A stretch of 64,000 nt of DNA from Actinomycetota bacterium (lineage in GTDB: Bacteria > Actinomycetota > CADDZG01 > WHSQ01). Numbering within the stretch: position 1 is the first letter of the stretch; each line of letters starts with the position of its first letter. The DNA is taken from NCBI GenBank assembly GCA_009377815.1, contig WHTI01000002.1, positions 1-64,000 on the forward strand, read 5' to 3'. Positions 17,803-26,963 of this stretch are shown here, piece by piece. The position numbers and the translations under genes were made by a program. The notes under the pieces are model-generated. The model was not told the DNA's origin. It worked only from the letters and a program-made list of their open reading frames with translations, and ran no database searches.

Positions 17803-18147
17803 TCAGGCGGTGACCCCTTCGGCCATGGCCAGGATTCCGGCGATCACCTCTCGATACCCACCCTCGGAGATCACATCAATTGGTTTCCGGTATCCCAGAT
17901 CGGGATTAGGCGTCTTCAACCACAGTCGGGCCGGCTCATCCGTGAGTACCTCTCTGAGCAGGTCGAGCACGGACTTCAACTCCAGGAGTCGCTCCTCCAC
18001 GTCCCTCTTCGGGATTGCCTTGCGAGCCTGCCACCGAGAGACGCTGCGAGGCGTGGACCCAGAAACCCGCGCGATGTCATTTCCGTCGATCAGTGAATCG
18101 AAGGAAAGGGCATCTATCAGGGCCTGCACCTGAGCCATATCCTTCAC
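17803..18147 (-). CDS. MbcA/ParS/Xre-type antitoxin (DUF2384-like), orphan
   Basis: ISGSTPRSVSRWQ-like HTH segment (VSGSTPRSVSRWQARKAIPKRD) and C-terminal ARLWLKTPNPDLGYRKPIDVISEGGYREVIAGILAMAEGVTA. Confidence 0.75.
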   Translation of the reverse strand: MKDMAQVQALIDALSFDSLIDGNDIARVSGSTPRSVSRWQARKAIPKRDVEERLLELKSVLDLLREVLTDEPARLWLKTPNPDLGYRKPIDVISEGGYREVIAGILAMAEGVTA

Positions 18148-18250
18148 TCCTTAAGCTACGGGCTGGTAATTCATCACCGTTATCGTCCTACAGCACGACG
18201 CTAGTTTGGCAGGGGCAATGACCGCCTAAGGTCGCGGAGTTGACGATCGG

Positions 18251-18424
18251 CTACTCCTTATCGTGGCGTGCCCGATCATTCGCGGAGTCAACGATTCTGC
18301 CCGTCTTGCTGGACCTCGCGGCCTTACCTGAGATCGAGTCATAGGTGCTCCTGAAAGACCGTGAAACGGTGGTCCTCCTCGAGGGCTCCGAGGTCCTGAA
18401 CGTACTCTTCTTTCTGGTTGCCAT
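18251..18424 (-). CDS. Small basic ORF (57 aa), hypothetical
   Basis: Reading MATRKKSTFRTSEPSRRTTVSRSFRSTYDSISGKAARSSKTGRIVDSANDRARHDKE after a GGAGGAGAG RBS, 17 bp downstream of the GAF/TM gene; below the ORF-track size cutoff. Confidence 0.4.
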   Translation of the reverse strand: MATRKKSTFRTSEPSRRTTVSRSFRSTYDSISGKAARSSKTGRIVDSANDRARHDKE

Positions 18425-18441
18425 CTCTCCTCCAGTCTACG

Positions 18442-19167
18442 TCAGGTCCGCGATGTCTTGCGGGCGGTCGCTTCGATCCATAACCCTGCGTCATGGAGCG
18501 CTCCCAGGACCTCTTCGGTCCAGATGAGGTCGTAAGTCTCTCCCGGGGCGTCGGCCGAGACGCAGCCGATGAACCCACCGGCGTCATCGAGAATCGGGAC
18601 CGCGACGACGGCACCGTAGGCGCGAACCCTCAAGTACTCGTCGTACGAAAACCCGTATCTCACTGCCTCTTCGAGGCTTTCCCACTCGCTCTCATCCAAC
18701 TCTTCGAAACCCCATTCCTCGGCGAGGTTGGCGCCGACGTTCTGCCGCAGCTCCCAGCAGCGCCCGATGAGGCCCTTGCCCCGGGTCCATTCGATCCCCG
18801 TGACGGGCGGGGTCGATTTGAGCCGCCAGCGCCCGACTCGGACGAGCCGCTTGCGCCAGGGTCTCAGTCTGTAGCCGCGTACTAGAAACGCGTGGAGCCC
18901 AACGTCTCGGTAATCGATCCCGGATAGTTCGACGATCTGGACGTAGGCAGTCTTGAGTGCATCCTGGACGCGCCGTTCTTGGGCCAGCGACCGTTGTCCG
19001 ATGAAGTTCAACAGAAGCGTTCTAACGCTTGAGAGCGCCAGCACCACTACGGCGCCCACGAACCATACGCGCCGATCGTCCCAGAAGGTGGCCGGGATCT
19101 TGGCGCCGAACAACGCGACGACGATGGTCGCGACCACGGTCAGGAAACCCCAGATGAGATTCGCCAA
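18442..19167 (-). CDS. Membrane protein with C-terminal GAF-like domain
   Basis: Two N-terminal hydrophobic segments; GLIGRCWELRQ...AYGAVVAVPILDDAGGFIGCVSADAP. Confidence 0.6.
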   Translation of the reverse strand: MANLIWGFLTVVATIVVALFGAKIPATFWDDRRVWFVGAVVVLALSSVRTLLLNFIGQRSLAQERRVQDALKTAYVQIVELSGIDYRDVGLHAFLVRGYRLRPWRKRLVRVGRWRLKSTPPVTGIEWTRGKGLIGRCWELRQNVGANLAEEWGFEELDESEWESLEEAVRYGFSYDEYLRVRAYGAVVAVPILDDAGGFIGCVSADAPGETYDLIWTEEVLGALHDAGLWIEATARKTSRT

Positions 19168-19170
19168 GTC

Positions 19171-19860
19171 TTACCCCGCTTTCATCGAGTTAGGTGGATC
19201 GATCCGGCACCACCCGTTCTCTGTGACGATGACGTGATCGACGAATCGCAAACCGACACGGGCGGCGGCCAGCTGCAAGTCGCGGGTGCAGGCGGCATCT
19301 TCGCTGCTCGGTTTGGGGTTGCCCGACGGGTGGTTGTGTGCCACGGCGAACGCGGACCCTCCAGCGCTGAGAACGGCCCTAAGCACATCGCGGGTCTCGA
19401 CCAAGCAGCGGGTATCGGTGCCGACCGTCAGTCGCTGCACCTTGATCACGTGGTTGACCGTATTGAGGACCAGGACCAGTGCGATCTCACGCTCTCCGTG
19501 AGTGAACTCACGCTTGACGATCGCGGCGATGTCACCTGAGTCTCTGATGGCGATCGGGGTCGGTGCCGAGTCGGCCGCCGCCCGCCGGCCGAGTTCGAAG
19601 GCTGCCACCAGGCCGGAGGCTTTCGCGGTTCCCATCGCGTGGGTGCCGGCGAGGCGATTGAGTGCAGCCTTTGCCAGGCCCGTGATTCCGCCCTCCTCGG
19701 CGATCAGTGATTCGGCGAGCTGCAGGGCGCTGACGCCCGGGCCTCCGCTCCGAAGGATCAGGGCGAGGATCTCGGCGTCGGTCAGGGCCGCCGCCCCGAG
19801 CCGGTCGAGGCGCTCACGGGGCCGGTCTCTGGCGGGGATCCTGGCCATCGGGGTGCTCAT
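19171..19860 (-). CDS. radC: RadC-family JAB/MPN domain protein
   Basis: PRERLDRLGAAALTDAEILALILRSG; AFAVAHNHPSGNPKPSSEDAACTRDLQLAAARVGLRFVDHVIV. Confidence 0.92.
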   Translation of the reverse strand: MSTPMARIPARDRPRERLDRLGAAALTDAEILALILRSGGPGVSALQLAESLIAEEGGITGLAKAALNRLAGTHAMGTAKASGLVAAFELGRRAAADSAPTPIAIRDSGDIAAIVKREFTHGEREIALVLVLNTVNHVIKVQRLTVGTDTRCLVETRDVLRAVLSAGGSAFAVAHNHPSGNPKPSSEDAACTRDLQLAAARVGLRFVDHVIVTENGWCRIDPPNSMKAG

Positions 19861-19968
19861 GTGTTCACCATAGTGACGACCTGTGACATTTCGGCGGGTC
19901 TGTAGATTCGTCGTAGGGCACCGCTACCATGGGCCCGGAGGCGTCAATGAAGCCAATGTAGGGGGTAC

Positions 19969-22005
19969 ATGAACCACAGTCAGATCGTTTCCTTCATCTG
20001 GGGGGTCGCCGACCTCATCCGCGACACCTTCAAGCGGGGCAAATACCAGGACGTCATCCTGCCGCTGACCGTCCTGCGCCGCATCGATTGCGTGCTGGCC
20101 CCCACCAAGGAGAAGGTGCTCGCCACCAATGCCAAGATGAAGGAGAAGGGACTCGCGAACCCGGACCTCCAGCTTCGGAGGGCGTCGGGATACGCCTTCT
20201 ACAACACCTCCAAACACGACTTCCAGTCGGTGCTCGGGGACGCCGCCAACCTGAAGCGCAACCTGCTCCGCTACATCGATGACTTCTCGCCCAACATGAA
20301 AGAGGTCCTCGAGCGGTTCGACTTCCGCAACACGATTGAGAAACTCGACGAAGCGGGTCTGCTGTTCAAGGTCGTCGAGCGCTTCAAGGGCGTCGACCTG
20401 CATCCCGACCTCGTCGACAACGCCACGATGGGGACGATTTTCGAAGAGCTGATCCGCAAGTTCAACGAGGCCCTCAACGAGAATCCCGGCGAGCACTTCA
20501 CCCCGCGTGACGTCGTTGGGCTCATGGTCGAACTCCTCTTGGCGGGCGACGAGGACCTCCTTTCCAACCCCCACAAGGTGGTCAAGATCTGTGACCCTTG
20601 CTGCGGCTCGGGCGGCATGCTCACGCTCGCCAAGGAGCACATCGAAGCATCGGCGGACAAACACGCCGAGGTCCATCTCTTTGGTCAGGAGGTCAACCCC
20701 GAGACCTACGCGATCTGCAAAGCAGACCTCTTCATGAAGTCGGAGGACGGTCGCGACGGCGACAACATCGCCTTCGGCTCCACGCTGTCGGCCGATCGCC
20801 ATGCCGGTTTGGGCTTCGAGTACCTCATCGCCAATCCGCCCTACGGCAAGGACTGGAAGCGTGATGAGGACGAGGTAAGGGCGGAATACGAGAAGGGGGA
20901 GGCCGGGCGCTTCCCCGCCGGGCTCCCGCGCATCTCCGACGGCCAGCTCCTGTTCCTGCAGCACATGGTTGCCCGCATGGCTTCACCCGAAGAGGGCGGG
21001 GGCCGCGTCGCCATCATCATGAACGGCTCACCCCTGTTCACCGGGGATGCCGGCAGCGGCGAGAGCGAGATCCGTCGCTGGGTGATCGAGAACGATTGGC
21101 TCGAAGCCATCATCGCCATGCCCGAGCAGCTCTTCTACAACACCGGGATCGCCACTTACGTATGGGTGCTGACCAACCGCAAGCAGCCTGCCCGCAAGGG
21201 CAAGGTGCAGTTGATCGATGCGACGAGCTTCTGGACCCCGATGCGCCGGAGCCTCGGAGACAAGCGGCGCGAGATCCCCGCCGACAAGGCCGCCGAGATC
21301 CTCGCCCTCTACCGCTCCGCCGAGGAGCAGGATCACTGCAAGATCTTCGACGCCGAAACCTTCGGCTACCGCAAGATCACCGTCGAGCGCCCACTGCGCC
21401 TCAACTTCCAAGCCAGCCCTGAGCGCATCGCACGCCTCGAGGATCAGAAGGCGTTCGCCGGACTTTCAGTTAGCAAGAAGAAAGACGAGAAGGTCAAGGC
21501 TGCCGAGGAGGAAGAGGGCCGCAAGCGCCAGGACGAGATCCGCATGTTCCTGAACACACTCCCGGACTCGCCCTTCACCGACCGAGCCGAGTTCGTTGCC
21601 CTTCTGGACAAGAAGCTGAAAGACGCAAAGCTCAAGCTCGCAGCTCCGCTGAAGAAGGCCATCCTGTCGGCGCTTTCGGAACGAGACGAGGAGGCGGGGC
21701 CGTGCCTCGACGGAGATGGCAACCCTGAGCCCGATCCGGACCATCGTGATTACGAGAACGTGCCTCTGTCTGAGAGCGTGCGCGACTTCTTTGATCGAGA
21801 GGTTAGGCCCTACATCGACGACGCATGGATCAACGAATCGATCCGAGACATCAAAGACGGTGAGATTGGCAAGGTCGGCTACGAGATCAATTTCAACCGC
21901 TACTTCTACGTCTACGAACCGCCCCGACCACTAGAGGAGATCAAGGCCGAAATAAGGGAGCTCGAAAGCGAAATAGTCGATTTGCTCGGACAGGTCGCAT
22001 TGTGA
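19969..22005 (+). CDS. hsdM: Type I restriction-modification methyltransferase subunit
   Basis: FTPRDVVGLMVELL, VKICDPCCGSGGMLTLAKEHI, EYLIANPPYGKDW. Confidence 0.95.
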   Translation: MNHSQIVSFIWGVADLIRDTFKRGKYQDVILPLTVLRRIDCVLAPTKEKVLATNAKMKEKGLANPDLQLRRASGYAFYNTSKHDFQSVLGDAANLKRNLLRYIDDFSPNMKEVLERFDFRNTIEKLDEAGLLFKVVERFKGVDLHPDLVDNATMGTIFEELIRKFNEALNENPGEHFTPRDVVGLMVELLLAGDEDLLSNPHKVVKICDPCCGSGGMLTLAKEHIEASADKHAEVHLFGQEVNPETYAICKADLFMKSEDGRDGDNIAFGSTLSADRHAGLGFEYLIANPPYGKDWKRDEDEVRAEYEKGEAGRFPAGLPRISDGQLLFLQHMVARMASPEEGGGRVAIIMNGSPLFTGDAGSGESEIRRWVIENDWLEAIIAMPEQLFYNTGIATYVWVLTNRKQPARKGKVQLIDATSFWTPMRRSLGDKRREIPADKAAEILALYRSAEEQDHCKIFDAETFGYRKITVERPLRLNFQASPERIARLEDQKAFAGLSVSKKKDEKVKAAEEEEGRKRQDEIRMFLNTLPDSPFTDRAEFVALLDKKLKDAKLKLAAPLKKAILSALSERDEEAGPCLDGDGNPEPDPDHRDYENVPLSESVRDFFDREVRPYIDDAWINESIRDIKDGEIGKVGYEINFNRYFYVYEPPRPLEEIKAEIRELESEIVDLLGQVAL

Positions 22006-23237
22006 ATCCTCCTCTTCTAAGGCTCAAACACATCGCTGCAATCAGAGCCAGCAATGTGGACAAGAAGTCTGTTGAGGGAGACATCCCGGTCAGCCTGTGC
22101 AACTACGTTGATGTCTACAAGAACGATCTGATTTCGAGCGATATGGAGTTCATGAGGGCGACCGCAACTGCCTCGCAATTAAGAGTGTTCGAACTTCGTC
22201 GCGGTGACGTGCTGATTACAAAGGATTCAGAGACGGCTGATGACATCGGAGTTCCAGCTTATGTACCCGAGGATCTAGATGGCGTTGTTTGTGGTTACCA
22301 CTTGTCTATCCTTCGAGCCAACCCCCGAATAGTGGATTCCGCTTTCTTGGCCTGGGTACTCAGGTCGGACTCCGCCCGGCAACACTTCACCGCAATGGCG
22401 AACGGGATCACTCGTTTTGCCATCGGCTACTCCGATATCGGGAGCTTGTCGATTCCGCTCCCGCCGTTGGATAGGCAGCAGGCGATTGCGCGGATCTTGG
22501 ACGAAGAAGCCGCCAAGATAGACGCCCTCATTGAAATGAAGGACAAGTTGAAGGACTTGCTTCACGACGAAACAGAAACCTTGCTAGCTATGCGCCTTTG
22601 GCCAGATCCACTACCTTCAAATTGGCGGATGACGCCGCTTATGCGCCTAACACAATCGGATCGTCCCATCATGTACGGCATCGTGCTCCCTGGCCCCAAC
22701 GTGACGACGGGCGTGCCATTGGTTAAGGGCGGTGACGTCAGTAACGGAAGACTCAATCTCGACGTGCTGAACAAGACCGGTTATGAGATTGAGGCTCCAT
22801 TTGCTCGCGCTAGGCTCAAAGGCGGAGATGTTGTTCTCACGATCCGGGGCAAGTATGGCGACTGCGCTTTGGTCCCCGATCAATTATTGGGGGCAAACAT
22901 CACGCAAGATATCGCCCGGATTTCGCCGCGTAAATCCGTAAATGGTTTGTGGCTGTTGCGAGTTCTCCAATCGAGGCCAATAAGAGAGAAGATCTCAAAT
23001 GAGGCTTTGGGGGCAGCCGTCCAGGGAGTGAATATTCGAGATGTGAAGAGATATCGAGTGCCAGTTCCGCCGCTTGACGAGCAAGGCGCCCTGGTCGCCG
23101 AGATCGAGAGACACCTCAAACGCGTGACTGAGATATCGGCGCAACTTGATGCAGCTCGGACCAAACTTGTTGAGTACCGAGCGGCCTTCATAACAGCTGC
23201 GGTTACCGGGGAGATCGATGTGGGGAGTGCGGCGTGA
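22002..23237 (+). CDS. hsdS: Type I restriction-modification specificity subunit
   Basis: Two TRD-like halves each ended by PLPPLDRQQAIARILDEEAAKIDALIE and PVPPLDEQGALVAEIERHLKRVTEI; GTGA overlap with hsdM. Confidence 0.92.
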   Translation: MNPPLLRLKHIAAIRASNVDKKSVEGDIPVSLCNYVDVYKNDLISSDMEFMRATATASQLRVFELRRGDVLITKDSETADDIGVPAYVPEDLDGVVCGYHLSILRANPRIVDSAFLAWVLRSDSARQHFTAMANGITRFAIGYSDIGSLSIPLPPLDRQQAIARILDEEAAKIDALIEMKDKLKDLLHDETETLLAMRLWPDPLPSNWRMTPLMRLTQSDRPIMYGIVLPGPNVTTGVPLVKGGDVSNGRLNLDVLNKTGYEIEAPFARARLKGGDVVLTIRGKYGDCALVPDQLLGANITQDIARISPRKSVNGLWLLRVLQSRPIREKISNEALGAAVQGVNIRDVKRYRVPVPPLDEQGALVAEIERHLKRVTEISAQLDAARTKLVEYRAAFITAAVTGEIDVGSAA

Positions 23238-26200
23238 ACCTCGATATCTCGGAGCGGAACTTCGAAGAGGTTGTTGAGGCTTCGTTGCTCCGGGGTGGGC
23301 CCGATGCGATGGCCGTCGCCGGCATGGTGGCGGAACCTGAGGCTCCCTACGGGCTCTATGCCGCGGGCGGGTACGTCAAGCGCTCGTACAAGGACTACGA
23401 CCGGTCGCTGTGCCTCGATACCGAGATGCTCGTGCGCTTCGCTCAGGCCTCGCAGCCCAAAGAGTGGGACCGGCTCAAGTCCCACTACGGTGATGAGGTC
23501 CGGGAGCGCTTCGCCAAGCGTGTGGCATCGGAGGTCGAGAAGCGGGGGCTGATCGACGTCCTCCGTAAGGGAGTCAAGGACGCCGGTGTCAAGTTCGAGA
23601 TGTACCACCCGCGGCCTCCGAGCACACTGAACCCGGACCTCCAGACCCTCTACGAGGCGAACCTCTTCTCGGTCATCCGGCAGCTGCGGTATTCGACGAG
23701 CAACGAGAACTCGATCGACGTGGTGCTGTTTCTCAACGGCTTGCCGATCTTCACCTCCGAGCTCAAGAACCCCTTCAACGGCCAGGACGTTAACAACGCG
23801 GTCCACCAGTACTGCTACGACCGCGATCCGCGCGAGCCACTGCTGTCGTTCGGGCGGGTGATCGCGCACTTCGCCGTCGATCCCGAGCTGGCCTTCGTGA
23901 CGACCAAGCTCGAGGGGCCGAAGACCCACTTCCTGCCCTTCAATCAGGGCTACGACAACGGCGCCGGCAATCGGCCCACGAAGACCGGTTTTGCGACGCA
24001 GTACCTCTGGGACCATGTGTGGTCGAAGGACTCGGTGCTGGAGCTGGTGCAGCGCTTCGTCCACGTGCTCGAGGAGGAGGACGACAAGGGGCGCAAGACC
24101 GGCAAGAAGTCGCTGATCTTTCCCCGTTACCACCAGCTCGACGCGGTGCGCCGACTGGTGCTCGACGCGCTGCAGAACGGCGCCGGTCCCGACTACCTGA
24201 TCCAGCATTCCGCCGGCAGCGGCAAGTCCAACACGATCGCGTGGCTGGCGCACCAGCTCTCCACGCTTCACGATGCGAGCGACGAGCGCGTCTTCGACTC
24301 GATCATCGTGATCACCGACCGGCGCGTGCTCGATCGCCAGCTGCAGAGAACGATCCGGCAGTTCGAGCAGACTCTCGGCGTGGTCGAGAACATCGATAAG
24401 ACATCGCGCCAGCTCAAGGAAGCTCTCGAGTCGGGCAAAACGATCATCGTCACCACACTGCAGAAGTTTCCGATGATCGTGAAGGAGATCGGCGAGCTGC
24501 CGGGAAAGCAGTTCGCGCTGATCATCGACGAGGCGCACTCCTCGCAGACGGGGGAGACCTCCCGGATGATGCACCAGGTACTCAAGGTCGATTCGTTGGA
24601 GGAGGCCGAAGAGCAGGATCAGGTCGAGGAAGACCTCGAGGACCGCATCGTTAAGGTCGCCGAGGGGCGCGGTCGGCTCGACAACGTTTCGATGTTCGCC
24701 TTCACCGCGACGCCGAAGGAGAAGACCCTTCAGATGTTCGGCGAGGAACGGGAGGACGGATCCTACGAGCCGTTCTCCCTGTACTCGATGAAGCAGGCGA
24801 TCGAGGAGGGCTTCATCCTCGATGTGCTGCGCAACTACACGACCTACCGGGTGTACTGGAACCTGCTCAAGAAGATCGAGGACGACCCCCGCTACAACGA
24901 GCGCAAGGCGAAATATCTGGCCCGGCTGTTCGTCGACCTCCATCCCCACGCGATCGACGAGAAGGTCGCGATCATGGCCGAGCACTTCGCCCAGAACTCG
25001 GCACCGGAGATCGGCGGCCGGGCCAAGGCGATGGTTGTGACCCGCTCGCGCCTGCATGCGGTCAAGACGTTCCTGTCGCTGAGGCGCTACCTCGAAGAGC
25101 ACGGACACCCGTTCAAGGCGCTGGTGGCGTTCTCCGGTGAGGTCGACGACGGGGGGATCAAGTACACCGAGACCGGTCTCAACGGGTTCTCCGAGAAGCA
25201 GACGGCCCTCGTGTTCAAACAGCCGGAGTACCGCTTCCTGGTGGTGGCCGAGAAGTTCCAGACCGGCTTCGATGAGCCGCTGCTCCACACGATGTACGTG
25301 GACAAGAAGCTGTCTGGGCTCAATGCGGTCCAGACCCTGTCCCGGCTCAATCGGATCCATCGCGACAAGACTGAGACGATGGTGCTCGACTTCGTGAACG
25401 AGGCCGACGACATCCAGAGTGCATTCGCCCGCTACTACGAGGCCTCGATCCTCTCGGAGGGAGCCGACCCGCATCTCCTCTACGACCTGCAGCGGACGCT
25501 CCTCGATAGCGAGGTCTTCGACGAGGACGAGGTCAGGGCGTTCGCCGAGGTCTTCTTCGACCCAAAGGGAAGCCAGGACCGGCTCTACCAGGTGCTCAGG
25601 GAACCGGAGCGGCGCTACAAGGATCTCGCCGAGGAGGACCAGGCGGCGTTCCGCAAGGAGATCACCTCGTTCACCCGGATGTACGCGTTCCTGTCGCAGG
25701 TGGCGACGTTCGTCGACGCCGACCTCGAGAGCCTCTATCACTTCGCCCGCTATCTGCTCCGGCGGTTGCCGACCGAGCAGAAGGGCCTCCCCTATGAGGT
25801 CCAGCAGGCGATCGACCTCGAGTCGTTCAGCGTCCGCGAGACCTTCGGCGGGTCGATCGCGCTCGGTGCCGACAAGGGGCGGCTGGAGCCTCCGGGCAAG
25901 GGGGTCGATGTCGAGCCGAGTCCGGAGGAGAAGGAAGCCCTGTCCCAGATCATCGACGAGTTGAACGAGCGCTTCGGGACCAGCTTCACCGCCGAGGACA
26001 AGGTGTTCGTCGAGGAGCTGGAGAACCGCTTGGTCGATCATGCCGGCCTCGAGGCCAGCATCCGGGCCAACACACCGGAGAACGCCCGTCTGACCTTCGA
26101 CCATGTCATCGAGGACCTGCTTCAGGACATGGTCGACAAGAACTTCGAGCTCTACAAACGGGTCACCGACGATGAGCGCTTCGGGGACTTCTTCAAGGAC

Positions 26201-26572
26201 GAGCTCTACAAACGTTACCGAAAGCAGGTCGAGAGCAGCCCACCCGGACCCAGAGTGCCTTCGATCGTCGACGCGGTGGTCGATGCATTGGTCAAGGAGC
26301 TGGCTCCGGAGAAGGTGATCCTTTTCGGATCGGGGGCGCGCGGAGAGTTGATCGAGGGCAGCGATCTCGACCTTCTCGTTGTTCTCCCCGAAGTGAGCGA
26401 AGACCGATCTGAGGTCACCCGGGCATACAGGGCCGTGGGTACGGTCAAGGGTCGACCGCCGGTGGATGTTCTCGTCTTCTCATCCCAGGACGTGGCGGAG
26501 TGGGGCGACGTCGTGGGTCACATCATCAACGAAGCCTTGGTCGACGGACGGGTCGTCTATGACGCCGCTTGA
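23234..26572 (+). CDS. hsdR: Type I restriction endonuclease subunit HsdR fused to a C-terminal minimal nucleotidyltransferase (MNT) domain
   Basis: HsdR motifs (TSELKNPFNGQ, IQHSAGSGKSNTIAWLAHQL, LIIDEAHSSQTGE, FTATPKEKTL, NAVQTLSRLNRIH); C-terminal VPSIVDAVVDALVKELAPEKVILFGSGARGELIEGSDLDLLVVLPE has the GSX10DXD MNT signature in the same frame. Confidence 0.93.
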   Translation: MNLDISERNFEEVVEASLLRGGPDAMAVAGMVAEPEAPYGLYAAGGYVKRSYKDYDRSLCLDTEMLVRFAQASQPKEWDRLKSHYGDEVRERFAKRVASEVEKRGLIDVLRKGVKDAGVKFEMYHPRPPSTLNPDLQTLYEANLFSVIRQLRYSTSNENSIDVVLFLNGLPIFTSELKNPFNGQDVNNAVHQYCYDRDPREPLLSFGRVIAHFAVDPELAFVTTKLEGPKTHFLPFNQGYDNGAGNRPTKTGFATQYLWDHVWSKDSVLELVQRFVHVLEEEDDKGRKTGKKSLIFPRYHQLDAVRRLVLDALQNGAGPDYLIQHSAGSGKSNTIAWLAHQLSTLHDASDERVFDSIIVITDRRVLDRQLQRTIRQFEQTLGVVENIDKTSRQLKEALESGKTIIVTTLQKFPMIVKEIGELPGKQFALIIDEAHSSQTGETSRMMHQVLKVDSLEEAEEQDQVEEDLEDRIVKVAEGRGRLDNVSMFAFTATPKEKTLQMFGEEREDGSYEPFSLYSMKQAIEEGFILDVLRNYTTYRVYWNLLKKIEDDPRYNERKAKYLARLFVDLHPHAIDEKVAIMAEHFAQNSAPEIGGRAKAMVVTRSRLHAVKTFLSLRRYLEEHGHPFKALVAFSGEVDDGGIKYTETGLNGFSEKQTALVFKQPEYRFLVVAEKFQTGFDEPLLHTMYVDKKLSGLNAVQTLSRLNRIHRDKTETMVLDFVNEADDIQSAFARYYEASILSEGADPHLLYDLQRTLLDSEVFDEDEVRAFAEVFFDPKGSQDRLYQVLREPERRYKDLAEEDQAAFRKEITSFTRMYAFLSQVATFVDADLESLYHFARYLLRRLPTEQKGLPYEVQQAIDLESFSVRETFGGSIALGADKGRLEPPGKGVDVEPSPEEKEALSQIIDELNERFGTSFTAEDKVFVEELENRLVDHAGLEASIRANTPENARLTFDHVIEDLLQDMVDKNFELYKRVTDDERFGDFFKDELYKRYRKQVESSPPGPRVPSIVDAVVDALVKELAPEKVILFGSGARGELIEGSDLDLLVVLPEVSEDRSEVTRAYRAVGTVKGRPPVDVLVFSSQDVAEWGDVVGHIINEALVDGRVVYDAA

Positions 26573-26945
26573 TCTCGCCAAGGCGTACCTCGCCAAGGGA
26601 CTGGACGACCAGGCACTTCTCGATCGGATCGTCGACGAGAAAGCCATCACGGACGCGATCTTCGGTTTCCATGCGCAGCAGGCTGCTGAGAAGTATCTGA
26701 AGGCGGTTCTAGCGATCGATCAAGAGCGTCCCGAACGTACGCACGATCTCCGCGCGTTGGCCGATCAATGTGAACAGGCGGGGCACCCACTTCCGGACGA
26801 TCTCCATGAGGTGCTGGAGCTCTCTCCCTTCGCAGTCCAAGAGCGTTACCCGTTCGCGCTTACACCCCCGATCGACCGCGGCAAGTCCCTAGGGCTCATT
26901 GCCGACATGTGGCGATGGGCTGAACAGATCGTGGAACATGCGTAG
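26559..26945 (+). CDS. HEPN-domain protein
   Basis: ITDAIFGFHAQQAAEKYLKAVLAIDQERPERTHDLRALADQ...LSPFAVQERYPFALTPP; start overlaps the hsdR stop by 14 nt. Confidence 0.85.
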   Translation: MTPLDLAKAYLAKGLDDQALLDRIVDEKAITDAIFGFHAQQAAEKYLKAVLAIDQERPERTHDLRALADQCEQAGHPLPDDLHEVLELSPFAVQERYPFALTPPIDRGKSLGLIADMWRWAEQIVEHA

Positions 26946-26963
26946 AGGTGGACGGGAGCATCA

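Noticed and set aside
19924-20964. 346-aa minus-strand ORF
   Set aside because: Antisense shadow of hsdM, which has clear methyltransferase motifs.
22880-26104. 1074-aa minus-strand ORF
   Set aside because: Antisense to hsdS/hsdR; low-complexity Leu/Glu/Arg/Val composition typical of the shadow frame of GC-rich coding sequence, no motifs.
26215-26450. Idea that the MNT domain is a separate gene with the HsdR fusion being an ORF-caller artefact
   Set aside because: Not fully excluded, but there is no stop and no convincing RBS before the possible GTG near 26254, so a continuous fusion is the simpler reading; listed as a check in the finding.
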